DNA from: Microbacterium sp. Se63.02b
GTDB lineage: Bacteria > Actinomycetota > Actinomycetes > Actinomycetales > Microbacteriaceae
Reading direction: 5' to 3'
Length of the DNA stretch: 64,000 nucleotides
NCBI RefSeq assembly: GCF_014171575.1
Contig: NZ_CP050453.1
Coordinates: forward strand, 1,364,001 to 1,428,000
Part shown: one piece after another, positions 19,533 through 28,884 of the stretch
Position numbering within the stretch: the first letter of the stretch is position 1
Layout: the number at the start of each line of letters is the position of its first letter
Position numbers and translations under genes: made by a program
The notes under the pieces: generated by a model
What the model saw: only the letters and a program-made list of their open reading frames with translations
Told to the model about the DNA's origin: nothing
The model's database searches: none

Positions 19533-20777
19533 GTGCTCGACCTCATCGATGAACTGAGCCCCGTCCACGGTGCGTCCTCTGTTGCTCCCGAGTGGGAGGA
19601 CCCGGCTCGCTACTGGCCGCGCCTCTCGGCCGCCACCGGGCACCTGCCTGCGCCCGTCGCGGTGATCGACCGCGACGCCCTCCGTTACAACGCCATGGAC
19701 CTCCTGGTCCGTGCAGGCGGTCTCCCCATCCGCGTGGCATCGAAGTCGGTGCGTGTCCGTGCCGTGCTCGATGCGGTGCTGAAGCTCCCGGGATTCCGCG
19801 GGATCCTCGCGTTCACGCTCGAAGAGGCACTCTGGCTCGCAGAGACGCACGACGACATCGTGATCGGGTACCCGACCGTGGACCGGGCGAGCCTCGAGCG
19901 GTTGTTCGCCGACGAACAGGCGGCGCAGCGCATCACCCTGATGGTCGACGACCTCGTGCACCTCGACCTGATCGACAGCGTCGCCGGTCCGTCGGCACGC
20001 CCCGAGATCCGTGTCGCGATCGACGTGGACGCCTCGTGGCGCTCGTCCCTCCTCGGGCACATCGGCGTGCGTCGATCAGCGCTCTTCAGCCCGGGGAGGT
20101 CGCGGCCTTCGCCAGGAAGGTCGTCGCGCGACCGGGATTCCGCCTCGTCGGTCTGCAGATGTACGACGCGCAGATCGCGGGGCAGGGCGACGATGCCGGC
20201 GCGGACGCCCCGCTGATCCGCATGGTGCAGGCGCGATCGCGGAACGAGTTGCGCGATCGGCGGGCGCACATCGTCGGGGCGGTCACCGCGATCGCGCCGA
20301 TGGAGTTCCTCAACGGCGGCGGCACGGGGTCGCTCGAGTTCACGGGCAGCGACGAGTCGCTCACCGAGGCGAGCGCCGGCAGCGGTCTTCTGGGCGGGCA
20401 CCTCTTCGACGGATACCGTTCGTTCCGCCCGGCTCCGGCCTCCGCTTTCGCCTTCGATGTCGTGCGACGCCCGGCGGTCGACATCGCCACGGTGCTCGGT
20501 GGAGGGTGGATCGCGTCCGGCCCCCGGTCGCTTCCCGTCAGCCCCTGCCGGTCTGGCCCGCGGGGCTGCGGACGCTCCCGCGCGAAGCGGCGGGCGAGGT
20601 GCAGACCCCGCTGCAGGGTCCCGCGGCCACGTCGCTCGGCGTGGGGATCGTGTCTGGTTCCGACACGCCAAGAGCGGCGAGCCCGCGGAGCGGATCGACC
20701 GGTATCACCTGGTATCGGGGGAGCAGGTCATCGACGAACTCCCGACGTATCGCGGCGAGGGAAAGGCGTTCCTGTGA
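19533..20777 (+). CDS. Alanine-racemase-fold amino acid deaminase/aldolase (D-threonine aldolase-like; frameshifted)
   Basis: PLP-dependent fold-type III enzyme of about 415 residues. The PLP lysine is Lys71 in RVASKSVRVR, preceded by PVAVIDRDALRYN. Later motifs include MEFLNGGGTGSLEF (cofactor phosphate region) and the C-terminal metal-site-like HLVSGEQVIDELPTYRGEG. Three missing bases break the frame: G run 20093-20096 (SPG|EVAAF), C run 20521-20525 (SGP|PVASRQ) and G run 20643-20646 (LGVG|DRVWFRHAK). GTG start fixed by TAGGGT. It overlaps the following sugar-lactone oxidase gene as GTGA; this pair is common in actinobacteria. Exact amino acid substrate unknown. Confidence 0.8.
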
Positions 20778-22087
20778 CGAGAATCGGCGGCTCCTGGCAG
20801 AACTGGGGCCGATCCGCCTCGGTTCGTCCGGTGCGTGTGGAGCGTCCGCGGAGTCCCGAGGGGGTGCAGCGGGCCGTGATCGCAGCGGTCAAGCACGGCC
20901 TCACCGTGAAGGCCGTCGGCGCGGGGCACAGCTTCACGGGAATCGCGGTCGCGCCCGGGGTCCTGCTCGAGCTCGACGACCTGCAGGGCCTCGTCTCGGC
21001 GGATGCCGCCACAGGGCGTGTGACACTGCTCGCCGGTACGCGGCTGCATCGCATCCCGGGGCTGCTGGCGCCCTACGGACTCGCGATGGAGAACCTCGGC
21101 GACATCGACCGGCAGTCCATCTCCGGCGCGATCTCGACCGGTACCCACGGCACCGGGGCGGCGTTCGGCGGCCTGGCGACCCAGGTGGTCGGGGTGACGA
21201 TGGTCACGGCCGCCGGGGAGTTCCTCCGCATCGACGACGAACACGAGAGCGGGCTGCTTCCGGCAGTGGCTCTCGGACTCGGCGCACTCGGCATCATCGT
21301 CGAGGTGACTCTGCAGTGCGTACCCGCCTTCGTGATGCACGCGATCGACGAACCGGCGCCGTTGGACGACGTGCTCGAGACGCTCGACGAGCGCGTCGCC
21401 GGAGCCGACCATTTCGAGTTCTACTGGTTCCCGCACACCGACGTCGCTCTGACGAAGCGTCAGACGCGTCTGCCGGAGTCGACCGTGCGTCGGCCGCTTC
21501 CGGTCATCGGGCGCTGGATCGATGAGACGTTGCTGTCCAACGGCGTGTACCGCGCGGTGTGCGCTGCCGGGCAGGTCGCTCCGGCGATCACACCGCCCTT
21601 CAGCCGTCTCGCGGTGAAGCTCACCGGGGATCGCGAGTACACCGAGCGTTCGCACCGCGTGCTCATCCAGAGCAGGACGGTGCGCTTCCGTGAGATGGAG
21701 TATGCGCTCCCGGTCGAGAACGTCGTGCCCGCCTTCCAGGCGGTCCGCGCCCTCATCGCCCGCCGCGGATGGCGGATCGAGTTCCCGATCGAGGTGCGTT
21801 TCGCGGCCGAAGACGACCGTTGGTTGTCGACCGCCTACGGGCGCGCGAGCGCGTACATCGCCGTGCACCGCTATTGGCGCGCGGACCCGACCGAGTACTT
21901 CGGCGCCGTGGAGGAGATCATGCTCGAGTTCGGCGGACGCCCGCACTGGGGCAAACTCCACACGCTGACGGAGGAGACGCTGCGCGATCGCTATCCGCGG
22001 TTCGGGGACTTCGTCGCATTGCGCGACCGCCTCGATCCCGACCGGCGATTCGCGAACCGCTATCTCGAGCGGGTCCTCGGCTCGTGA
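20774..22087 (+). CDS. D-arabinono-1,4-lactone oxidase family protein (FAD-linked)
   Basis: 437 residues. N-terminal VAO/PCMH-type FAD domain (about 10-180) with the AVGAGHSFTGIA motif, whose His is the usual covalent flavin site, and ISGAISTGTHGTG for the FAD phosphates. The C-terminal ALO domain ends HWGKLHTLTEETL, then RYPRFGDFVALRDRLDPDRRF, matching aldonolactone oxidases. Such enzymes oxidise sugar lactones with oxygen or another acceptor. Translationally coupled to the deaminase/aldolase gene by a four-base overlap. The physiological substrate in this group is not established. Confidence 0.88.
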   Translation: MTRIGGSWQNWGRSASVRPVRVERPRSPEGVQRAVIAAVKHGLTVKAVGAGHSFTGIAVAPGVLLELDDLQGLVSADAATGRVTLLAGTRLHRIPGLLAPYGLAMENLGDIDRQSISGAISTGTHGTGAAFGGLATQVVGVTMVTAAGEFLRIDDEHESGLLPAVALGLGALGIIVEVTLQCVPAFVMHAIDEPAPLDDVLETLDERVAGADHFEFYWFPHTDVALTKRQTRLPESTVRRPLPVIGRWIDETLLSNGVYRAVCAAGQVAPAITPPFSRLAVKLTGDREYTERSHRVLIQSRTVRFREMEYALPVENVVPAFQAVRALIARRGWRIEFPIEVRFAAEDDRWLSTAYGRASAYIAVHRYWRADPTEYFGAVEEIMLEFGGRPHWGKLHTLTEETLRDRYPRFGDFVALRDRLDPDRRFANRYLERVLGS

Positions 22088-22143
22088 TCCGAGAGGGCAC
22101 GATACCCGTCGCGCGCGCCCAGTCCACGTGCAGGGTGCGCGTC

Positions 22144-22149
22144 TAGGAT
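22144..22149 (+). promoter_or_regulatory. -10 element of the LemA gene (TAGGAT)
   Basis: TAGGAT about 31 bases before the ATG, followed by a GAGGAAGGG-type RBS. Confidence 0.5.
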
Positions 22150-22179
22150 GAGAGAAACACGAGGAAGGGTGGGCCTCTG

Positions 22180-22746
22180 ATGGAATGGCTCGTGCCGGTA
22201 CTGATCGTTGTCGGAGTGATCCTGCTCGCCGGCATCTATCTGTGGGCCACGTACAACTCGCTGGTGCAGCTGAAGGTGCGCGTCGACGAGGCGTGGAGCG
22301 GCATCACCGTGCAGCTCAAGCGACGGGCCGACCTCATCCCGAACCTCATCGAGACGGTCAAGGGCTACGCCTCCCATGAGAAGGCCGTGTTCGAGAACGT
22401 GACCCGTGCACGGGCCGAGACGCTGTCGGCAGGCGGTCCGGGGGAGGCGGGCATCGCGGAAGGGCACCTCCAGCAGGCCCTGCGCAGTCTTTTCGCGGTC
22501 GCCGAGGCGTACCCGCAGCTTCAGGCGAGCACGAACTTCCTCCAGGTGCAGCAGGCTCTGGTCGACACGGAAGACAAGATCCAGGCCGCGCGCCGGTTCT
22601 ACAACGGTGGTGTGCGCGAGCTCAACACAAAGATCAAGGTCTTTCCGAACAACCTCTTCGCCAAGGGCCTCGGCTTCACTGAGCGCGAGTTCTTCGAGGT
22701 CGCCGACAGCAGCGCGATCTCCGAGCCTCCGCGGGTGCAGTTCTGA
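22180..22746 (+). CDS. LemA family protein
   Basis: 188 residues: one N-terminal membrane helix (about 4-24), then the four-helix LemA domain with NSLVQLKVRVDEAWSGI and LKRRADLIPNLIETVKGYA, the family's best conserved block, and the later ARRFYNGGVRELN and FPNN motifs. Anchored in the membrane with the helical domain on one face; function is not settled, though LemA often partners TPM or signalling proteins. It stands alone here with a promoter and RBS, and faces the following minus-strand gene. Confidence 0.93.
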   Translation: MEWLVPVLIVVGVILLAGIYLWATYNSLVQLKVRVDEAWSGITVQLKRRADLIPNLIETVKGYASHEKAVFENVTRARAETLSAGGPGEAGIAEGHLQQALRSLFAVAEAYPQLQASTNFLQVQQALVDTEDKIQAARRFYNGGVRELNTKIKVFPNNLFAKGLGFTEREFFEVADSSAISEPPRVQF

Positions 22747-22758
22747 CGCGACGCGCTC

Positions 22759-23670
22759 TCACCACGAGGTGAGGACCAGGTCGTCATCCGTGAAGGACAC
22801 GTCTCCGCGCACGCTCCACGACGTCGTCCGATACGTCGTGCTTCGTTCCGCGTCGTCCTGACCGGTCCCGCTCACCGTGGCGACCAGCACACCCCCGACC
22901 GCATCGAAGCCGTCGTCTGACAGTGTGAGCACGGGTAGCTGCTCCACGCGATAACGGATCTCGGAGACCGACCGGAACTCCGTCCCCCAGGGGATCCGTA
23001 TGCCGCAGCCCTCCGGCATCGTCTCGGCCGGCTCCGTGCAGGCGGCGAGCTGTGCGTCGAGCGTCTTCTGCGCCGCCGTCGTGGCCTCGAGACGCAGCGT
23101 GCTCTCGACGTCGACCTCCGCGGATCCGCCGGGCAGCGCGACCACCGTCCCCCGTCCATCGAGCAGTCGTGATGGTGCAGCCGCGACCTCATAGGCCGCG
23201 GGCAGGAGAAGCGTTTCTTCGCCCACCGGAACCGTCTGGTCGCCGATGGTCACGAACGAGCCGATCCTCGCCGTGGCCGTCACGGCGCCCATTCCGGAGG
23301 CGTCCACAATCCAACGTCCGCTCGCGGGCACGAGGGTCAGCGCGGCGGCGTGCTCGTCTCCACCCAGTCGGAACGTGATCTCGGCGGTCACGCGCTGTCC
23401 GGGCGCGCCGTCGGCCTCGCTGACCGACGTCACCGCGGCATCCTCGATGTGAGCGCTCGCGTGAGCGAACGCATCGAGCGCCGTCGGGGATGCGTCGACG
23501 CCCGTGTCCTCCACGGCGGAGGGATCCCCTGATTCGAGAGCGTGCAGATAGCCCAGGGCGGCTTCCTGCGGCGTCGGTGAGCGCGTGGCCGCGAACCAGA
23601 TCCCCGCACCGGCCGCGATCGCCGCGACACCCGCCGCAGCCCCGATCAGCGCCCACCGACGTCGACTCAT
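22759..23670 (-). CDS. Membrane-anchored protein of unknown function
   Basis: 303 residues with one N-terminal membrane helix (about 7-28) and an extracytoplasmic domain beginning SPTPQEAALGYLHALESGD, the start style of DUF4878/NTF2-like lipoprotein families, then a beta-rich region. Two cysteines (CTEPAETMPEGC) could form a disulfide outside the membrane. No lipobox. The ATG at 23670 overlaps the stop of the upstream winged-helix gene as ATGA, so the two form an operon. No function assigned. Confidence 0.75.
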   Translation of the reverse strand: MSRRRWALIGAAAGVAAIAAGAGIWFAATRSPTPQEAALGYLHALESGDPSAVEDTGVDASPTALDAFAHASAHIEDAAVTSVSEADGAPGQRVTAEITFRLGGDEHAAALTLVPASGRWIVDASGMGAVTATARIGSFVTIGDQTVPVGEETLLLPAAYEVAAAPSRLLDGRGTVVALPGGSAEVDVESTLRLEATTAAQKTLDAQLAACTEPAETMPEGCGIRIPWGTEFRSVSEIRYRVEQLPVLTLSDDGFDAVGGVLVATVSGTGQDDAERSTTYRTTSWSVRGDVSFTDDDLVLTSW

Positions 23671-24925
23671 GGGGCGGTCTCCCGCGCGTGCAGGTGTCGG
23701 TGCACGGAGGTGGTGGCGTGTGCCGTCAGAGCCGCATGCAGCGCCGCCGTCGCATCGCCCCAGCCGGAGACCGACACATGTTCGAGGCCCTGCCATGCCG
23801 CAGCGAGGGCGAGCTCGCTCGCGATGGCCTCGGCGTCGCCGGGACGCGCCTGCGGCTCCCACCATGCGGACTGCACCTGCAACGTCGCGGTCGCGCGGTC
23901 GGCCTTGAGATCGACGCGTGCCGCGATCCTGTCTCCCACCAGCACCGGGAGCGAGTAATAGCCGTACTTGCGCTTCTCGGCGGGCACGTAGATCTCGATG
24001 CGATAGTCGAGGTCGAACACCCGGAGTGCGCGGTCGCGGAACCAGACCACCGGATCGAACGGGGTCAGGACGGCGGCCGTCCCGACCCTCCGGGGAAGGA
24101 CCGCTTCGTGGTGCCGCCAGGCGGCGAGCGGACGGCCGCCACGCTCCCAGCCACGCACGTGCACGGGGTGGAGCTCGCCTGCATCGACGAGATCGGCGAT
24201 CGACCGGGCGACCGCCGCTCTGTCGCGGATCCGGTAGTAGTCGGCCAGGTCGGCTTGCGTTGCGACGCCGCTCGAGCGGGCCGCGCGGCGGGTCAACTCC
24301 CGGATCGCATCCGCGCGGGAGATCTCCTTCGAGCGGATGCCCTCGGGGATGACCTGCTCGGCGAGCGCATACGTCCGTTCGAAACCCTTGCGTCCGCTGA
24401 CGGCGACATCGCCGGTCCGCCAGAGGTGCTCGAGTGCGAGCTTGACCTCGTCCCAGTCCCACCAGGTTCCGCGCTCTCGGGGACATCGACGCGGAGGTCA
24501 GCCGGCCGCAGCGGACCCCGGGCGCGCAGTTCGTCCTGCACCCACTGCACCGTCCGAGCGTTGGTGCTCATCCACGAGTCCGCGTCGGTCCACTTCCGCC
24601 GGAAGTCGTCCATGCGGAACCGCCACAGCGGCCAGTCGGCGACCGGGATGAACGTCGCTTCGTGAGCGAGGTACTCGACGTAGTGCGTGGTGCGGGAGAG
24701 GAAGACCCGGTCGAGGAGCGCCGGCTCGTACGCGCCCAACCGCGAGAAGAGCGGCAGGTAGTGCGAACGGGCGAACACGTTGACGGAATCGATCTGGAGC
24801 ACCCCGAGGCGGTCCATCACCCGGTGGACGTGACGTGCGGTGACAGTCGAGGGGCGGGCGCGCGTGAAACCCTGAGCGGCCAGCGCGATGCGGCGCGCCT
24901 GAGTCGAGCTGAGGGTGTCGGTCAC
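23667..24925 (-). CDS. Winged-helix protein of the YcaQ / HTH_42 family (frameshifted)
   Basis: About 420 residues of the family that includes E. coli YcaQ, an interstrand-crosslink DNA glycosylase. Visible: N-terminal TQARRIALAAQGF, then VMDRLGVLQIDSVNVFARSHYLPLF (family motif), EYLAHEATFIP and, after the break, TFDPVVW-like FDPVVWFRDR and RIEIYVPAEKRKYGYYSLPVL. One base is missing in the G run 24479-24482; repair gives PRERGTWWDWDEVKLAL. The GTG at 24925 is chosen because TACCCT lies exactly 6 bases upstream, rather than the ATG 21 codons earlier. Expected role: DNA repair. Confidence 0.83.
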
Positions 24926-24931
24926 GTCGCC

Positions 24932-24937
24932 AGGGTA
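24932..24937 (-). promoter_or_regulatory. Leaderless -10 element (TACCCT)
   Basis: TACCCT on the minus strand, 6 bases before the GTG at 24925. Confidence 0.5.
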
Positions 24938-25000
24938 TCTCCGGCCGCCGACATCGTCATGTTCGATGAAGGATGCGTCGAACGGCATACGGCTTGACCG

Positions 25001-25006
25001 TAGACT
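25001..25006 (+). promoter_or_regulatory. Leaderless -10 element (TAGACT)
   Basis: TAGACT, 6 bases, then the ATG at 25013. Confidence 0.6.
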
Positions 25007-25012
25007 TGGGCG

Positions 25013-26208
25013 ATGAGCGAGGACCAGCGACCCCGGCTGCGAGATCTCTTCCGTCCGCGCCCGGTCTCCACCGACCGCACCGTGACGACCGAGGCCGACG
25101 AGGCAGTGCCTCTGCCGCTGCGGATAACGGCGGGCTATGCCTGGCGCCTGCTCCTGATAGCGGCGGCGATCGGCGTCTTCATCTGGCTGGTCATGCTGCT
25201 GAAGCTCCTGGTCATCCCGCTGATGGTCGGCATCCTGATCACCGCCCTCCTGTGGCCCGCGTTCTCCTGGATGCTGCGGCGCGGGTTCCCGCGTTGGCTG
25301 GCGATCGCGATCTCCTGATCGGCACGGCGGCGATCGTCACCGGGCTGATGTGGCTCGTGGTCTGGCAGGTGCGCGCGCAGCTGCCCGATGTCCAGGCGCG
25401 CTCGACCGAGGCCTTCGACCAGTTCCAGGTGTGGTTGCACGAGGGGCCGCTGAGCCTCTCCGACACGCAGATCGCCGATTACGTGCAACAGGGGCTCGAC
25501 TTCCTCACCGAGCAGACGCAGGCGCTCTGGACCGGCGCTCTGGCCATCGGGACGACCGTCGGCCACGTCGCCACCGGCGCGCTGCTGTCGCTGTTCATCC
25601 TCATCTGCCTCCTGGCCGACGGCGCCGGCATCTGGCGCTGGACCGTCAAGATCTTCCCGCGCAAGGCGCGGCCGGCTGTCGACGGCGCCGCCCGCAACGG
25701 GTGGACCACGATCGTGAACTACGCGCGGACACAGCTCTTCGTCGCGACCATCGACGCGATCGGCATCGGGCTCGGGGCCTTCCTCCTGCAGGTGCCCCTC
25801 GCGCTCCCGGTCGCCGTCTTGGTCTTCCTCGGCTCCTTCATCCCGATCGTGGGTGCCGTGGTCACCGGAGCCGTGGCGGTGTTCCTCGCGCTCGTCTACA
25901 ACGGTCCCTGGATCGCCCTGTGGATGCTCGTCGTCGTGCTGGCGGTCCAGCAGATCGAGGGGCACATCCTGCAGCCGATCATGATGGGCTCCGCCGTCAA
26001 GGTCCATCCTCTCGCCGTCGTCCTCGTGGTCGCCGGTGGAGCGATGATCGCCGGCATCCCCGGCGCCCTCTTCGCCGTTCCGTTGGCGGCCTTCGTCAAC
26101 GTCGCGGCCGTGACCATCAGCTCGGGGTCGTGGCGCACGGGCGCCGGTCCGAGCGGCGACCTTATCTGGAGCACAGTTCCGCGCGAGCGGAGACGGAGGA
26201 ATCGATGA
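25013..26208 (+). CDS. AI-2E family transporter (frameshifted)
   Basis: About 398 residues. Cytoplasmic N terminus (1-40), then about seven or eight membrane helices with the family's middle amphipathic part and the C-terminal block FLGSFIPIVGAVVTGAVAV and GHILQPIMMGSAVKVHPLAV. Family members export small molecules or ions; the AI-2 name does not prove a signalling role. One base is missing at 25314-25315; repair reads AIAISLLIGTAAIV. Start fixed by the TAGACT box. Its stop overlaps the threonine deaminase start (ATGA), so the two are co-expressed. Confidence 0.87.
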
Positions 26209-27434
26209 GCGCAGTCCCCAGCCTGACCGAGTTCGAGCACGCTGCTCAGAGTCTGGCTGAGGTGATCTCGCACACGCCGACGCTGCCGTCGCGAGCCCTC
26301 TCCGACATCCACGGCGGACCCGTCGTGTTGAAGATGGAGAACCTTCAGCGCACAGGCTCCTTCAAGATCCGCGGCGCGGCCTACCGGCTCTCGCGTCTGA
26401 GCGCCGAGGAGCGGTCGCGGGGTGTGGTCGCGGCGTCGGCAGGAAACCACGCTCAGGGAGTCGCCCTCGCGGCACAGGCGCTCGGCATCCCCGCCACGAT
26501 CTTCATGCCGCTCGGCGTCCCGGTCCCCAAGCTCCCTCGCCACCCGCGGGTACGGGGCCGAGGTGGTGCTGGAGGGGAGACGGTCGCGACCTCGCTCCGT
26601 CTCGCCGCCGAGTTCGCCGACCGCACGGGCGCGGTGCTGATCCACCCGTTCGACCACCGCGATGTCGTGATCGGTCAGGGAACCCTCGGACTCGAACTGC
26701 TGGAGGACGCCCCCGACGTCGACACGGTGGTGTTGGGTATCGGCGGTGGCGGGCTCATCGCCGGTGTCGCCGCAGCGGTCAAGGCGCGAGCCGCCGAACT
26801 CGGGCGCACGGTCCGGATCATCGGAGTCCAGGCCGAGAACGCCGCGGCGGTGCCTCCGTCGCTGGCGGCCGGTGAGCCTGTCGACATCGTCACGCGTCCG
26901 ACGATCGCCGACGGCATCCTGGTCGCGCGCCCCGGCGACATCCCGTTCGACATCATCAAGGATCTCGTCGACGAGGTCGTCACGGTCTCCGACGACGATC
27001 TGGCGCGCGCGATCCTCATCCTGCTGGAGCAGGCGAAGGTCGTGGTGGAGCCGGCGGGCGCGGCAGGGGTCGCGGCGATCCTCGCCGGCAAGGTGTCGGG
27101 GCCGGGGACCACGATGGCCGTCCTGTCGGGCGGGAACATCGATCCGCTGCTGCTGCAGCGCGTGGTCTCGCACGGCCTCGCGGCCTCGGGCAGATATCTC
27201 ACCATCCGGATCCCGCTGCCCGACCGCCCCGGGCAGCTCGCCCGCGTCTCCGAACTCATCGCCGAGGCCGGCGCGAACGTGATCGAGGCCATGCACACGC
27301 GGCACGGCCACGGGCTCCAGATCAGTGACGTCATCCTCGAACTCAGCGTCGAGACACGTGGTCCCGAGCACTCCGAGCACACGCTCGACACGCTGCGTCG
27401 GGCCGGTTTCGAGCCCATCCTCGTCCCGGACTGA
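26205..27434 (+). CDS. ilvA: Threonine ammonia-lyase (catabolic type, with ACT domain; paired frameshifts)
   Basis: Converts L-threonine to 2-oxobutanoate and ammonia with PLP, feeding isoleucine synthesis or threonine breakdown. 409 residues: PLP domain with SFKIRGA (PLP lysine) and SAGNHAQGVA, GGGGLI phosphate loop, and an ACT-like regulatory domain from about 325 (RIPLPDRPGQLARVSELI). This shorter single-ACT form matches the tdcB/ilvA actinobacterial type. Between 26534 and 26577 the frame is shifted by an extra C and then a missing G, so residues in that stretch are wrong; the other frame gives the expected LATRGYGAEVVLEG. RBS GGAGG upstream. Confidence 0.9.
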   Translation: MSAVPSLTEFEHAAQSLAEVISHTPTLPSRALSDIHGGPVVLKMENLQRTGSFKIRGAAYRLSRLSAEERSRGVVAASAGNHAQGVALAAQALGIPATIFMPLGVPVPKLPRHPRVRGRGGAGGETVATSLRLAAEFADRTGAVLIHPFDHRDVVIGQGTLGLELLEDAPDVDTVVLGIGGGGLIAGVAAAVKARAAELGRTVRIIGVQAENAAAVPPSLAAGEPVDIVTRPTIADGILVARPGDIPFDIIKDLVDEVVTVSDDDLARAILILLEQAKVVVEPAGAAGVAAILAGKVSGPGTTMAVLSGGNIDPLLLQRVVSHGLAASGRYLTIRIPLPDRPGQLARVSELIAEAGANVIEAMHTRHGHGLQISDVILELSVETRGPEHSEHTLDTLRRAGFEPILVPD

Positions 27435-27451
27435 ATCTCAGCGCCGCACGT

Positions 27452-27491
27452 GAAAGCGCCCCCTCGTCCGCGCGGATGAGGGGGCGCTTTC
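27452..27491. terminator. Bidirectional terminator between ilvA and greA
   Basis: Perfect 14-base arms GAAAGCGCCCCCTC and GAGGGGGCGCTTTC around a 12-base loop, with A/T at both ends, lying between two convergent genes. Confidence 0.85.
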
Positions 27492-27500
27492 GCATGCGTC

Positions 27501-27989
27501 TCAGCCCGTGTAGGTCTCGACCTTCACGATCTCGACGCTGATGTCGCGTCCGTTCGGCGCCTCGTACGACGACTTCTCGCCGACCTTCAGGCCGAGGATC
27601 GCCTGGCCGAGCGGGCTGGCCTCGCTGTAGACGTCGAGGTCGCTGCCGACGGCGATCTCGCGGCTGCCGAGGAGGAAGACCTCTTCTCCGCCCGCGACGA
27701 CGGCGGTGACGACCGTGCCGGGCTCGACGATCCCACGGCTCGCGGGAGCTTCACCGACCTTGGCGGTCTTCAGCAGACCCTCGAGCGTGCGGATGCGGGC
27801 TTCCTGCTTGCCCTGCTCGTCCTTCGCGGCGTGGTACCCGCCGTTCTCCTTGAGGTCGCCTTCTTCGCGGGCCGCCTCGATGCGCTTGGCGATCTCGTCG
27901 CGGCCGACGGTCGACAGGTGCTCCAGCTCGGCGACGAGCCGGTCATACGCTTCCTGCGTGAGGAAGGGAACCTGAGCATCGGTGGACAT
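27501..27989 (-). CDS. greA: Transcription elongation factor GreA
   Basis: 162 residues. N-terminal coiled coil with the acidic tip (AREEGDLKENGGYHAAKDEQ, about 45-64), whose acidic residues support RNA cleavage in backtracked RNA polymerase, and a C-terminal FKBP-like domain (PGTVVTAVV..., ILGLKVGEKSSYEAPNG). ATG at 27989 with AAGGAG 8 bases upstream; a longer upstream reading is not needed. It is bounded by terminators on both sides and so is a single-gene unit. Confidence 0.96.
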   Translation of the reverse strand: MSTDAQVPFLTQEAYDRLVAELEHLSTVGRDEIAKRIEAAREEGDLKENGGYHAAKDEQGKQEARIRTLEGLLKTAKVGEAPASRGIVEPGTVVTAVVAGGEEVFLLGSREIAVGSDLDVYSEASPLGQAILGLKVGEKSSYEAPNGRDISVEIVKVETYTG

Positions 27990-28042
27990 GACGAAGCTCC
28001 TTCTTTCCGGATCCCTCCGACGTGCTGCGGGGGATATGCCAA

Positions 28043-28069
28043 GACGCCCCGGCACGGTGCCGGGGCGTC
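28043..28069 (-). terminator. Terminator downstream of the DUF4307 gene
   Basis: Arms GACGCCCCGGCAC and GTGCCGGGGCGTC make a very stable hairpin 18 bases after the DUF4307 stop, on its strand. Confidence 0.7.
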
Positions 28070-28086
28070 GTCTGTCTGGCACGAGT

Positions 28087-28473
28087 CTAGGCGACCCAGC
28101 AGGCGTTCACCAAACCTGTCGTCGCCTCCGACACGGTCGGGATGGTCACGGAACGTGCCTGCGAGTGGCTGTCTCCGGCCTCGATCTCGACGATCTTCCA
28201 GCCGACGACGCCGAACTCCTCATCGAGCGCCTCGAGGGCGCAGACGACGGCCTTGCCCTGCACGCCGGTGACCTGGAAGCTCACATCGACGGAGTGCTCG
28301 TCGACGAGCGTGAAGCCCAGGTCGTCGGCATCGACGGAGCTCATCGACTGGGCGACGGTCATCCAGCCGAACGCGCCGACCAGGAGCAGGGCCACGGCGC
28401 CGCCGATGATCCAGGGCGTCCGCCGCCGTCGGGTTCGGCCATAGCGTTCATCGAGCTCTTGCGCGGTCGTCAC
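28087..28473 (-). CDS. DUF4307 domain protein
   Basis: 128-residue single-pass membrane protein. A charged N terminus containing [15 protein letters not shown] (family hallmark) is followed by one helix (about 22-42) and an extracytoplasmic beta domain with two cysteines (AVVCALEAL and VNACWVA). GTG start at 28473; an eight-base G run directly upstream makes the region error-prone. Found throughout actinobacteria, often near greA, as here. No function known. Confidence 0.85.
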   Translation of the reverse strand: MTTAQELDERYGRTRRRRTPWIIGGAVALLLVGAFGWMTVAQSMSSVDADDLGFTLVDEHSVDVSFQVTGVQGKAVVCALEALDEEFGVVGWKIVEIEAGDSHSQARSVTIPTVSEATTGLVNACWVA

Positions 28474-28494
28474 AGGGGGGGGTCTTCCGGTCGT

Positions 28495-28500
28495 TAGGCT
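28495..28500 (+). promoter_or_regulatory. -10 element (TAGGCT)
   Basis: TAGGCT about 44 bases before the ATG at 28544, giving a short leader with GAAAGG. Confidence 0.45.
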
Positions 28501-28543
28501 GGTGGTTACCAGGTTATGCGACCTGAGTACGAAAGGCCGATTC

Positions 28544-28843
28544 ATGCTCTCTCTGACCGAGACTCCGATGCCGACGCCCAGCATGACGGTGGATCCGGTT
28601 TCCGTCACTCCGGGGTTCGTCGGCTTCGCCGCGATCGTCCTGGTCGTGATCGCGGTGATCCTGCTGATCTGGGACATGAACCGACGCATCCGCCGGGTCC
28701 GTTATCGCGACGAGGTCCGCGAGGAGCTCGACGCGGAGGAAGCGGCCCGCGCCGCAGGCGAGTCCGAGGCCGGGACAGGCGCGACGGACGATCCTCGAGG
28801 GGCGACGCCGGACGACGGAGACGAAGAACCGCCCGCTCGCTGA
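28544..28843 (+). CDS. Small single-pass membrane protein
   Basis: 99 residues: a short N terminus, one strong membrane helix (about 26-46, FVGFAAIVLVVIAVILLIWDM), then a basic stretch (NRRIRRVRYRDEVREEL) and an acidic, low-complexity tail. The positive residues after the helix put the C terminus in the cytoplasm. The ATG at 28544 has AAAGG upstream and fits the TAGGCT promoter better than the GTG at 28502. Divergent from DUF4307. Not a family I can name. Confidence 0.7.
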   Translation: MLSLTETPMPTPSMTVDPVSVTPGFVGFAAIVLVVIAVILLIWDMNRRIRRVRYRDEVREELDAEEAARAAGESEAGTGATDDPRGATPDDGDEEPPAR

Positions 28844-28884
28844 GTTCCTCGCGCACCGGGACATCGTCGGTCGAGGAGCGCCCT